Shown: positions 6,560 to 13,961 of the stretch, piece by piece
How the letters are laid out: each line of letters begins with the position of its first letter
Position numbering within the stretch: position 1 is the first letter of the stretch
Assembly (NCBI GenBank): GCA_003535195.1
Contig: DOHN01000055.1
Coordinates: 1 to 15,111 of the forward strand
Source of the DNA: Ruminiclostridium sp.
GTDB taxonomy: Bacteria > Bacillota > Clostridia > DSM-8532
Length of the DNA stretch: 15,111 nt
Direction of reading: 5' to 3'
Translations under genes and position numbers: made by a program
The notes under the pieces: model-generated
The model's input: the letters and a program-made list of their open reading frames with translations, nothing else
What the model was told of the DNA's origin: nothing
Databases searched by the model: none

Positions 6560-7954
6560 TTGAGAATATTAAGTGCAGCTCAGGTAGCGAAGATGGTCAA
6601 TGGACGGCTCCATGGGCCCGGCAATGTAATGATCCGCCAGATTTCCACCGATACGAGGACTCTATCTAGTGGGTCGCTCTTTATTGCTATAGCCGGTGAT
6701 CATTTTGACGGCCATGATTTTCTGGAGCAAGCCTTCAAAAATGGCGCAGCCCTTGTCATGGTCAATGAGGGGAAAACTGTTCCGGAGCATATTCCCGCAG
6801 TGATTGTTCCCAATACTGTCGAGGCTTTGGGAAAATTGGCATCGGAATACCGAAAGCTTTTTAAAATACCTGTTGTGGCCGTTACCGGAAGTGTCGGCAA
6901 GACCAGTACAAAAGAAATGATTGCAGCAATTCTGTCGGCAAAGTATCGGGTTCACAAAACCCGGGGAAATTATAATAATGAAATAGGGCTTCCGCTTTCT
7001 GTGCTGGAACTGGATGACAGCCATGAAGCGGCTGTTTTTGAAATGGGTATGCGGGGATTTGGTGAGATCAGCATGCTCACCCATATTATAAGGCCCGATA
7101 TTGCAGTCATTACCAATATAGGCATCTCACACATTGAACGGCTGGGATCGCGGCAAAATATATTGAAGGCTAAGCTTGAGATCCTTGAGGGCATGAGCCG
7201 AGACGGGATCGTGGTTTTAAACGGAGATGATGAGCTTTTATCGGGATTGAGAGGCCTGCTTCCTCATAAAACGGTGTTTTACGGGATTAACGAAGGCCAG
7301 GATGTCTGGGCCCTGGACTTGAGCTCAAAGGGAGAAAAGGGTGTCAGCTTCCAGGTCCAGACGCCTGAACGGGAAATGAATCTCTTTATTCCCGCACCGG
7401 GTGTGCATAATGTTTACAATGCACTGCCCGGCATTGCTGTGGCCGAAATTCTGCACATGAATGAGCGGGAAATTGAATCGGGACTTCTCGGCTATTCTGC
7501 CCAGCAACTAAGGGTGGGAATTGAGGAGCGGGATGGAGTCAAGTTCATCAACGACTCCTATAATGCGGCTCCCAGCTCTGTAAAAGCCGCTTTGGACATA
7601 TTGTGTGATATTGGCAGCGGGAAGAGAAAATGGGCTGTACTGGGTGATATGCTGGAGCTTGGAGACTGGGCCATTGATGCACATAAGGAAATTGGAAGAC
7701 TTGTCTCAGCTTACGGCATAGAATATCTTATAGGAATCGGCGACTTGGCCCGATGGTATATCAAGGGGGCGGAAGAGGACGGAGGTTCACGAACCGTATC
7801 GATCCTGTTTGAAAATAGTTCCGATGCCAAGTCCTATATTCAGGCCCTGATGCAAAAAGGGGATATTCTCCTCTTTAAAGGTTCACGGCGGATGAAGCTA
7901 GATGTGCTGGTGCAGGAGCTTCTAGAGGAAGGATTGAAAAAACCATGCGATTGA
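6560..7954 (+). CDS. murF: UDP-MurNAc-tripeptide:D-Ala-D-Ala ligase MurF
   Basis: Predicted 464-residue cytoplasmic ligase that adds D-Ala-D-Ala to complete the UDP-MurNAc-pentapeptide. The N-terminal domain has the STDTRT segment (29-34) of Mur ligases. The ATP P-loop TGSVGKTS is at 109-116, followed by the family segment KTRGNYNNEIGLPLS. NDSYNAAPSS is the MurF hallmark in the C-terminal half. It starts with TTG at 6560, 2 nt after the murE stop, with GAGGG (6549-6553) as ribosome binding site inside the murE end. Its last 10 nt overlap mraY. Length and motifs are normal for the family. Confidence 0.96.
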   Translation: MRILSAAQVAKMVNGRLHGPGNVMIRQISTDTRTLSSGSLFIAIAGDHFDGHDFLEQAFKNGAALVMVNEGKTVPEHIPAVIVPNTVEALGKLASEYRKLFKIPVVAVTGSVGKTSTKEMIAAILSAKYRVHKTRGNYNNEIGLPLSVLELDDSHEAAVFEMGMRGFGEISMLTHIIRPDIAVITNIGISHIERLGSRQNILKAKLEILEGMSRDGIVVLNGDDELLSGLRGLLPHKTVFYGINEGQDVWALDLSSKGEKGVSFQVQTPEREMNLFIPAPGVHNVYNALPGIAVAEILHMNEREIESGLLGYSAQQLRVGIEERDGVKFINDSYNAAPSSVKAALDILCDIGSGKRKWAVLGDMLELGDWAIDAHKEIGRLVSAYGIEYLIGIGDLARWYIKGAEEDGGSRTVSILFENSSDAKSYIQALMQKGDILLFKGSRRMKLDVLVQELLEEGLKKPCD

Positions 7955-8931
7955 TACTAAAGTCGGTGCCCCTCCAGGTCTTGGTATACCTGATAAGCTT
8001 TCTCCTGTCCGCAGTGGCAGGCAAACTGCTGATCCCTCTCTTAAGAAAGTTGAAGTTCGGTCAAACAGAGAGAGAAGAGGGGCCTGAAAGCCATAAAGTA
8101 AAAACAGGAACACCCACCATGGGAGGCGTTATATTCCTAGTACCTTTAGTTGTCTTTGGCATCGTCTGCAGCTTTTGGGATATCCGGGTTCTGCCGCTGG
8201 TACTAGTTACTCTTGGATTTGCCGCCATCGGCTTTTTAGATGATTACATCAAGATTGTCAAAAGGAACAATAAAGGCCTGTCACCCAGGCAAAAAATGGC
8301 GGGACTGCTCCTAGTATCGGGGCTGTTTGTCTGGTATGCGGTTTCCTCTACCCGGCAGGCGGCTGCATTGATTTTACCCATTTTGGGTATGGATAACCCT
8401 GTATATATGCCTCTGGCTATTGCCATACCCTTCTGTATTTTTGTTCTGTTAAGCTTTACAAATGCAGTGAACCTGACAGACGGTTTAGATGGTCTTGCCG
8501 GTTCGGTCACCACTATTGTGCTGCTCTTTCTCACCGTTGTCTCCATGCACAACGGGGAATGGAATTATATACGCCTGTTTTGTGCAAGCCTGGCAGGCGG
8601 AATCCTGGGTTTTCTCATTTACAACCTCTATCCTGCCAAGGTTTTTATGGGAGATACCGGATCTCTTGCTCTGGGCGGCGCCCTTGCAGCTGTTTCAATT
8701 ATTACGGGAACCTCGCTATTTTTAGCGCTGGCAGGTATAATCTATGTGGCCGAAACATTATCTGTAATAATACAGGTTGCTTATTTCAAAAAGACCGGCA
8801 GGCGTGTTTTTTTGATGGCTCCCCTGCACCACCACTTTGAGTATAAGGGCTGGAGCGAGATTAAGGTGGTAGCGGTCTTCACACTGGTGACAATAATGAG
8901 CTGTATTGCAGCTTTTCTGCTTTTGAGGTGA
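7945..8931 (+). CDS. mraY: Phospho-MurNAc-pentapeptide-transferase MraY
   Basis: Predicted 328-residue integral membrane enzyme with about ten hydrophobic spans. It transfers phospho-MurNAc-pentapeptide to undecaprenyl phosphate to form lipid I, the first membrane step. Active-site residues of the family are present: DD at 99-100 (FLDDYIK), NLTDGLDG at 176-183, D236 in FMGDTGS, and the HHH motif at 295-297 (APLHHHFEYKGW). The ATG lies 10 nt inside the murF end; GAGGAAGG upstream is the ribosome binding site. In many relatives murD follows; here the next start is 5 nt after the mraY stop and belongs to the SEDS protein, so murD must be encoded elsewhere. Confidence 0.97.
   Translation: MRLILKSVPLQVLVYLISFLLSAVAGKLLIPLLRKLKFGQTEREEGPESHKVKTGTPTMGGVIFLVPLVVFGIVCSFWDIRVLPLVLVTLGFAAIGFLDDYIKIVKRNNKGLSPRQKMAGLLLVSGLFVWYAVSSTRQAAALILPILGMDNPVYMPLAIAIPFCIFVLLSFTNAVNLTDGLDGLAGSVTTIVLLFLTVVSMHNGEWNYIRLFCASLAGGILGFLIYNLYPAKVFMGDTGSLALGGALAAVSIITGTSLFLALAGIIYVAETLSVIIQVAYFKKTGRRVFLMAPLHHHFEYKGWSEIKVVAVFTLVTIMSCIAAFLLLR
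8925..8930 (+). promoter_or_regulatory. Ribosome binding site deciding the ftsW start
   Basis: GAGGTG lies 6 nt before TTG at 8937. The longer alternative GTG at 8928 is part of this same site and overlaps the mraY stop, so TTG 8937 is preferred. The site is inside the mraY end, which suggests translational coupling. Confidence 0.65.
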
Positions 8932-8936
8932 TTAAT

Positions 8937-10112
8937 TTGCGAAAAAGAGAGTATGATTTCTGGCTTCTTTTTACAGTGTTGGTTCTCCTGGCTCTTGGGA
9001 CTATTATGATCTTCAGTGCAAGCTCATATAATGCCCTTTACTATATCGGAAACAAATATCATTACCTGATTAAGCAGCTTTTAGTGGCAGCCATCGGGCT
9101 CATTGCCATGTTCATTTTCTCCAATATAGATTACAGGCGAATTGCTGCGAGTTCGCCTGTTCTGATGGTGATCAGCACCGTGCTTCTGATACTGGTGCGT
9201 ATCCCCGGCATCGGCAGCAATATTAACGGTTCCTGGCGGTGGTTCAATTTTGGTCCCCTCTCCTTTCAGCCATCTGAATTTACGAAAATTGCCATGATTT
9301 TGTTCTTATCCTTCAGCCTATCAAAGAACAGTGAAAAACTGAGATATTTCTTTACGGGGCTCCTGCCCTATCTGCTGGTGGTAGGGGTTACCGACGCGCT
9401 TTTATTTTTGGAGCCTCATATGAGCGGCATCATTCTTATTACAGCCGTTTCAGTCATCATTCTCTTTGCGGCCGGCGCCAGGATCAGGCACTTTTTAGCG
9501 CTAGCCCTGCCGGTTGCGGTTTTAGGCTGGGAGCTTATCATGAGCGATACTTACAGGCAGGAGCGTATACTCTCCTTTTTGGACCCATTTAAATATGCGA
9601 CAGGAAGCGGATTCCAGGTTGTCAATTCACTCTATGCCATAGCTTCGGGTTCTTTATTCGGACGCGGGCTGGGCAAGAGTCTCCAAAAGTATTTATATCT
9701 TCCCGAACCGCATAACGATTTTATCTTTTCAATTCTGGCTGAGGAATTAGGCTTTGTAGGCGCGGCGACTGTGATTATCCTGTTTATACTCTTTATATGG
9801 AGAGGCATCCGGGTCGCCATGAACGCACCCGATATGCTGGGAAGCTTAATTGCTGCGGGCATCACTTCCCTTGTGGCCGTGGAAACCATCATCAACATTG
9901 CTGTTGTAACTTCAACTGTCCCGGCGACAGGCATGCCTCTTCCCTTTTTCAGCTATGGCGGAACATCCCTGGTTTTTCTGATGACCTCCATCGGGATTCT
10001 TCTGAATATCTCAAAGGGGTCTTCGGCTTACGGCCTTCGCTTACAGGTGGACAGCAGTGCAGATCTTAATATGAAGCGTAATTTGCCGAATAAGAAAGCA
10101 GGTGAATATTAA
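8937..10112 (+). CDS. ftsW: SEDS peptidoglycan glycosyltransferase (FtsW/SpoVE)
   Basis: Predicted 391-residue polytopic membrane protein with about ten spans, of the SEDS family, which polymerises lipid II into glycan strands together with a class B PBP. Family segments seen: GSWRWFNFGPLSFQPSE (98-114), PEPHNDFIF with the probable essential Asp at 261, and the C-terminal FFSYGGTS (337-344). Position next to murG matches spoVE in Bacillus and ftsW in many other bacteria; sequence alone does not separate the vegetative from the sporulation role. The obvious partner is the PBP at 2688-4997. The TTG start is chosen by the ribosome binding site at 8925-8930; the GTG at 8928 would add three residues. 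murG follows after 3 nt. Confidence 0.92.
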   Translation: MRKREYDFWLLFTVLVLLALGTIMIFSASSYNALYYIGNKYHYLIKQLLVAAIGLIAMFIFSNIDYRRIAASSPVLMVISTVLLILVRIPGIGSNINGSWRWFNFGPLSFQPSEFTKIAMILFLSFSLSKNSEKLRYFFTGLLPYLLVVGVTDALLFLEPHMSGIILITAVSVIILFAAGARIRHFLALALPVAVLGWELIMSDTYRQERILSFLDPFKYATGSGFQVVNSLYAIASGSLFGRGLGKSLQKYLYLPEPHNDFIFSILAEELGFVGAATVIILFILFIWRGIRVAMNAPDMLGSLIAAGITSLVAVETIINIAVVTSTVPATGMPLPFFSYGGTSLVFLMTSIGILLNISKGSSAYGLRLQVDSSADLNMKRNLPNKKAGEY

Positions 10113-10115
10113 TTT

Positions 10116-11219
10116 ATGAGATATCTTATATCCGGGGGCGGAACCGGCGGACATATCAATCCCGGAATCGCCATTGCCAAAGAAATCTTGTCCCGTGAAC
10201 CGGATGCGGACATTCTTTTTGTGGGAACAAAACATGGTCTTGAAAGTAAGCTGGTCCCCCGGGAGGGGTTTCCTATTGAATACATTGAGGTCAGCGGCTT
10301 TAAACGGAAGCTTACTGCAGATACCCTGAAGACTGTGGTCAGGCTTGTGAAAAGCTTTGGGGCCATCAAGAAGATAATCAAAGAGTTTAGACCCGATGCG
10401 GTTATCGGAACAGGAGGATATGTCTGCGGCCCGGTAGTATTTAGCGCGACCCTAAAAAAAATTCCCACCCTCATCCACGAACAAAACGCTTTTCCGGGTG
10501 TTACTAATAAAATTCTGTCCCATTTTGTCGATAGTGTGGCCATTAGCTTTGAGGAATCCCGTGCCAGGTTCAAAGGGAAGGCAAAAGTAACCTTAACAGG
10601 TAACCCGGTCAGGGGGGAACTTTTTTCCATAGACCGTACCGAAGCCAGAAAAAAACTGGAACTCGACCCCAATAAGCCTTTAGTCGTCGTATTTGGGGGC
10701 AGCCTCGGCGCAGAGCATTTGAATCAGTGTGTAGCCGATATGGTCAATCTTCATGGGTCGGAGATTCCTTATCAGCTGATTTTGGCGACCGGAATGAAAC
10801 ATTTTGAACAGGTCATGAAGGCGATCAAAGTTCCGGTGCCGCCCAATATCCGGATTGAACCATACCTTTATAATATGGGCGAAGTTCTGGCCAGCTGCGA
10901 TCTTGCTGTCTGCAGGGGCGGAGCCATTACTTTAAGCGAGCTCACTGCCCTGGGGGTACCGGCCATACTAGTTCCGTCACCCTATGTGGCCGAAAACCAT
11001 CAGGAATACAACGCCAGGGCGCTGGAGCATAGAGGTGCGGCGGTGGTTATTCTGCAGAGCCAGCTGACCTCGGAAATTTTATATGGTCAAATACAAAAGC
11101 TTATCGCGAATTCGGACCTGCGCGCCAAAATGTCGGCTGGAAGCAAAAAAATGGGGATAAGGGATGCCTCGTCCACAATTTATTTCCTATTAAAGAAAAC
11201 TATGTCTGCCCGTTTGTAA
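10116..11219 (+). CDS. murG: UDP-GlcNAc:lipid I N-acetylglucosaminyltransferase MurG
   Basis: Predicted 367-residue peripheral membrane glycosyltransferase (GT28) that converts lipid I to lipid II on the inner membrane face. The N-terminal domain has the glycine-rich loop SGGGTGGH (6-13), GTGGYVCGP (98-106) and HEQNAFPG (121-128). The C-terminal UDP-GlcNAc domain has GGSLGA (194-199), CRGGAITLSE (266-275) and PSPYVAENHQEYNA (288-301). All key loops are intact. The ATG at 10116 is preceded by AGGTGA (10100-10105) with slightly long spacing. It ends the tightly packed murE-to-murG block; murA starts 64 nt later. Confidence 0.97.
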   Translation: MRYLISGGGTGGHINPGIAIAKEILSREPDADILFVGTKHGLESKLVPREGFPIEYIEVSGFKRKLTADTLKTVVRLVKSFGAIKKIIKEFRPDAVIGTGGYVCGPVVFSATLKKIPTLIHEQNAFPGVTNKILSHFVDSVAISFEESRARFKGKAKVTLTGNPVRGELFSIDRTEARKKLELDPNKPLVVVFGGSLGAEHLNQCVADMVNLHGSEIPYQLILATGMKHFEQVMKAIKVPVPPNIRIEPYLYNMGEVLASCDLAVCRGGAITLSELTALGVPAILVPSPYVAENHQEYNARALEHRGAAVVILQSQLTSEILYGQIQKLIANSDLRAKMSAGSKKMGIRDASSTIYFLLKKTMSARL

Positions 11220-11229
11220 CACCAATTTA

Positions 11230-11272
11230 CCGGAAGCATATTATGAAATGTGTTCAATACTTTTGCTTCCGG
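11230..11272 (+). promoter_or_regulatory. Inverted repeat overlapping the murA ribosome binding site
   Basis: CCGGAAGCA (11230-11238) pairs perfectly with TGCTTCCGG (11264-11272), with a 25-nt loop. The 3' arm takes the first two G of the murA Shine-Dalgarno sequence GGGGGTG (11271-11277). The hairpin could lower or modulate murA translation. There is no T-run, so it is not a terminator. The regulatory role is inference. Confidence 0.4.
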
Positions 11273-11277
11273 GGGTG
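11271..11277 (+). promoter_or_regulatory. Ribosome binding site deciding the murA start
   Basis: GGGGGTG lies 6 nt before GTG at 11284. The longer in-frame ATG at 11248 has no such site, and its 12 extra residues do not look like the MurA N-terminus. Confidence 0.75.
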
Positions 11278-11283
11278 TTCTGT

Positions 11284-12549
11284 GTGAGCAATCTCATAAT
11301 TGCCGGAGGTTCAAGACTGAGTGGCATTATAGAAATACCAGGAGCCAAAAATGCAGTGCTTCCAGTACTTGCCGCCACGCTTTTGAACAATGGTACCAGC
11401 ATACTTGAGAATTGCCCGGAGTTGGACGACGTCTCTACAATGTTGGAAATACTGTCAGCTTTAGGGTGTAAGATCAAAAGAAAAGGAGCCCGGATTGAAG
11501 TCGATGCAAGTGATTTGACAAGTTCCAGTATTCCCGAAGCACTTGCAAAAAGGATGAGATCCTCTATCATTATTTTAGGCTCAGTCCTGGCCCGGTGCGG
11601 AGAGGTGACCATATGCTATCCCGGCGGATGCGAAATCGGCATGAGGCCGATAGATATGCATCTTAGAGCCCTGGAGCAAATGGGTGCCTCTGTTGACGGA
11701 TTGAATCATGGTATGCTCCGGGTTACTGCAGCAAAGCTTCAAGGTTGTGAAGTTCTCCTGGATTACCCCAGTGTCGGTGCTACTGAAAACATCATGCTGG
11801 CCGCCTGTTTCGCAGAAGGCGAAACCTTGATCCGAAATGCGGCCAAGGAGCCCGAAATTGAGGACCTGCAGAATTTTTTAAAGAAAATTGGTATTGGGGT
11901 CGATGGGGCAGGAACGGGAGTTATTAAGATTCAAGGTGTCAATTCCGTAAAAACACAAGTGGTTCACAAAATCATCCCCGACCGGATTGCAGCCGGAACT
12001 TATCTGTCCGCTGCAGCTGCAACAGGGGGCAGCCTGGTTGTAACGGGGGTCGAATATGACCATATCGGCTCCATTCTATATTGCCTTAAGCGCACCGGCT
12101 GCAGAGTGAAGCATTACCAGGGCGGAGTGGTGACATTGGAATCCGATGGGAGACTAAGTGCATTGGATTTGATCAGAACCTCGCCATATCCCGGTTTTCC
12201 CACAGACATGCAGCCGCAGATTGTGGCAGTGCTTTCCCGGTGCTCGGGAACAAGTGTGGTTGTTGAAACTGTTTTTGAGAACCGTTTCCGGTATACCGAG
12301 CAGCTGCTGAAGCTCGGTGCCGACATCAGCGTGCAGGGCAGAACAGCGATTATCCGGGGTGTTGGAAGACTGACGGGCGCAGAGGTGGAGGCCAGGGACT
12401 TGCGGGGCGGAGCGGCGCTTATCATCGGAGGTCTGATCGCCGAAGGGGAAACAAGGATTTCGGGCGTAGGCTATATAGACCGGGGCTATGAAAAAGTGGA
12501 AAAGGTTCTTTCAAAAGTCGGGGCCCAGATCAGAAGAGTTGAAGACTGA
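11284..12549 (+). CDS. murA: UDP-N-acetylglucosamine 1-carboxyvinyltransferase MurA
   Basis: Predicted 421-residue cytoplasmic enzyme that transfers enolpyruvate from PEP to UDP-GlcNAc, the first committed step of peptidoglycan synthesis and the fosfomycin target. With the GTG start the numbering agrees with E. coli MurA: K22 and N23 (GAKNA) and the catalytic cysteine C116 in PGGCEIG (C115 in E. coli). The cysteine predicts fosfomycin sensitivity at the enzyme level; some bacteria carry Asp there. RPIDMHL follows, and DLRGGAALI near the C-terminus holds the conserved Arg. Many Bacillota have two MurA paralogues; which one this is cannot be told here. An inverted repeat reaches into its ribosome binding site. 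Confidence 0.96.
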   Translation: MSNLIIAGGSRLSGIIEIPGAKNAVLPVLAATLLNNGTSILENCPELDDVSTMLEILSALGCKIKRKGARIEVDASDLTSSSIPEALAKRMRSSIIILGSVLARCGEVTICYPGGCEIGMRPIDMHLRALEQMGASVDGLNHGMLRVTAAKLQGCEVLLDYPSVGATENIMLAACFAEGETLIRNAAKEPEIEDLQNFLKKIGIGVDGAGTGVIKIQGVNSVKTQVVHKIIPDRIAAGTYLSAAAATGGSLVVTGVEYDHIGSILYCLKRTGCRVKHYQGGVVTLESDGRLSALDLIRTSPYPGFPTDMQPQIVAVLSRCSGTSVVVETVFENRFRYTEQLLKLGADISVQGRTAIIRGVGRLTGAEVEARDLRGGAALIIGGLIAEGETRISGVGYIDRGYEKVEKVLSKVGAQIRRVED

Positions 12550-12567
12550 GCGTATTCTTTATATAAT
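12539..12567 (+). promoter_or_regulatory. Candidate promoter of ftsQ-sbp
   Basis: TTGAAG (12539-12544) overlaps the murA end, followed after exactly 17 bp by a perfect TATAAT (12562-12567). The predicted start near 12574 lies 41 nt before ftsQ. The 65-nt gap otherwise holds only the ribosome binding site GGAG (12604-12607). The promoter is predicted by eye. Confidence 0.55.
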
Positions 12568-12614
12568 GAGATTATTATCAGCTTGGTTCTCAAAATTAAA
12601 AAACGGAGCTAAAG

Positions 12615-13400
12615 ATGAAAACACGAAAACGGCGTGCTAAAAGACGAATGAAAATATTTTTTATGATAGTCGGACTGTCATTGATCTTTTTGCTTTTAAT
12701 GTTTGCTCCCATGTTCAATGTTTCTTTGGTGGAGGTACATGGGAACACACGGTATGCTGATGAAAAAATAAAGGAGGCCTCCGGCATTGTACTTGGGGAA
12801 AATGGTTTTAGACAGCTGAAGTTCACACCCGAATCCATTTTGGAGCTGAGACTAACAGAAGCAGAGGATAGAATCGAAAGGCTGCCCTATGTAAAAAGCT
12901 GCAAGGCCCGTATCGTATTTCCCGCCGCCATTTCCGTCGAGATCGAGGAAAGGCAGCCCGTGGCATATATACGCTACCTTGACAATTACCTCACCGTTGA
13001 CAACGAGGGCTATGTTCTTGAAGCTTCGCACACACGTCCGGAGGGGAAACTGAAGGAAATCCGCGGGATTGAGTTCTCAAAATATACTCTGGGCGGGCAG
13101 CTTGAAGCTTCGGACATTGAGCTGGTTACCGCAGGGGTGGAAATACTGGAGGCTATTCAGGAATCTGACAGCAGCATGACATTAAAGCTTTTTGAGGTAT
13201 TGGATTGGATTGACATGGTGGATGCAAATAATGTGCTCCTCTCCTTGGACAACAGGGTTACCGTTCAGTTCAATCCCAAGGACAAGCTTCAGTATACAAT
13301 TGATTTTACAAGGGAAATCTTCTTTAAGAAAATTAACTCGAAGGAAACCGGAAGGCTTGAGTTTGCGGGTGAGCAAGGTCCAAGCTTTATTCCTGAATAA
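12615..13400 (+). CDS. ftsQ: Cell division protein FtsQ/DivIB
   Basis: Predicted 261-residue bitopic membrane protein. A very basic cytoplasmic tail (KTRKRRAKRRMK), one membrane span (about 13-33), then a POTRA domain (about 35-113, starting at FNVSLVEVHGNTRY and including the LPYVKSCKARIVFPAAISVEIEE-like strand region) and an extracytoplasmic FtsQ/beta domain (YLTVDNEGYVLE onward). It forms a subcomplex with FtsL and DivIC and stabilises the septal synthase. The size matches Gram-positive DivIB proteins. The ATG at 12615 has GGAG 7 nt upstream. sbp follows after 27 nt; the DUF881 genes (ylxW/ylxX) found between divIB and sbp in Bacillus are absent. Confidence 0.92.
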   Translation: MKTRKRRAKRRMKIFFMIVGLSLIFLLLMFAPMFNVSLVEVHGNTRYADEKIKEASGIVLGENGFRQLKFTPESILELRLTEAEDRIERLPYVKSCKARIVFPAAISVEIEERQPVAYIRYLDNYLTVDNEGYVLEASHTRPEGKLKEIRGIEFSKYTLGGQLEASDIELVTAGVEILEAIQESDSSMTLKLFEVLDWIDMVDANNVLLSLDNRVTVQFNPKDKLQYTIDFTREIFFKKINSKETGRLEFAGEQGPSFIPE

Positions 13401-13427
13401 ATACCTGAAGATACAGGAGGTTTACTT

Positions 13428-13766
13428 ATGATACCAATACTTGGGCTTATTATCGGACTTTTAATCGGTATATTTATTCCCTATCATATTCCGCCGGCAT
13501 ATTCCACATATGCCGCAGTTGCCATTCTTGCGGCGCTGGATTCGGTTCTGGGTGCCTTGTCGGCTTCCCTTGAAGGAAAATTTAACATTAAAGTATTTAT
13601 TACCGGCTTTTTTGGCAATTCCCTGCTGGCGGCTCTGCTGGCCTATATAGGGGATAAACTGGGAATTCAGCTGCATCTGGCTGCCATATTTGCTTTTGGC
13701 AATAGAATATTCTTGAACTTCGGCAATATAAGGCGGAAGTTTTTTAAGTTGAAAGATGTTAAATAG
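13428..13766 (+). CDS. sbp: Small basic protein Sbp (DUF1290)
   Basis: Predicted 112-residue membrane protein with about three to four hydrophobic segments (for example residues 2-18, 28-46, 55-75, 82-95) and a basic C-terminus (RRKFFKLKDVK). It matches the DUF1290 small basic protein family by overall pattern (AILAALDSVLGALSA, FITGFFGN) and by its place between divIB and ftsZ, as in Bacillus. Its function is not established; position suggests a membrane role linked to division or wall synthesis. The ribosome binding site AGGAGG (13416-13421) is close to ideal. The gene in Bacillus is followed by ftsA; here a 195-nt gap with a terminator-like hairpin and a promoter leads straight to ftsZ. Confidence 0.88.
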   Translation: MIPILGLIIGLLIGIFIPYHIPPAYSTYAAVAILAALDSVLGALSASLEGKFNIKVFITGFFGNSLLAALLAYIGDKLGIQLHLAAIFAFGNRIFLNFGNIRRKFFKLKDVK

Positions 13767-13809
13767 CACTATACGTATGGCGTGAAAATAGAAATTACTT
13801 CCCAAAACT

Positions 13810-13840
13810 CCATATCTAGCGCCTAATATGGTGCATTTTT
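13810..13840 (+). terminator. Weak candidate terminator after sbp
   Basis: CCATAT (13810-13815) pairs with ATATGG (13826-13831), and TAG (13817-13819) with CTA (13823-13825), giving nine pairs with one bulged C and a 3-nt loop. Five T follow at 13836-13840 after a TGCA gap. It is AT-rich and imperfect, so termination may be partial. Its position between sbp and the ftsZ promoter fits the end of the upstream operon. Confidence 0.4.
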
Positions 13841-13850
13841 CAAATTAATA

Positions 13851-13878
13851 TTGATTTTATACGGGTTTACTATATAAT
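13851..13878 (+). promoter_or_regulatory. Candidate promoter of ftsZ
   Basis: TTGATT (13851-13856), a 16-bp spacer and a perfect TATAAT (13873-13878). The predicted start is near 13885, giving a leader of about 77 nt. A second TATAAT at 13902-13907 lacks a fitting -35 box. This suggests that ftsZ is expressed independently of the genes before it. Confidence 0.6.
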
Positions 13879-13946
13879 AAAACTATGAAAAACAATTAGA
13901 TTATAATACCATAGCTAGGTTGTAAATATTACGCAAGATGACTCAT

Positions 13947-13955
13947 AAGGAGGAT
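13947..13955 (+). promoter_or_regulatory. Ribosome binding site deciding the ftsZ start
   Basis: AAGGAGGAT, almost the full anti-SD match, lies 6 nt before GTG at 13962. The longer in-frame ATG at 13938 lies before this site and would have it inside the coding sequence. Confidence 0.8.
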
Positions 13956-13961
13956 ACAAAA

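Noticed and set aside
13770..13777. ATACGTAT palindrome just after sbp as an operator
   Set aside because: An 8-bp palindrome is easily expected by chance and lies far from the candidate ftsZ promoter.
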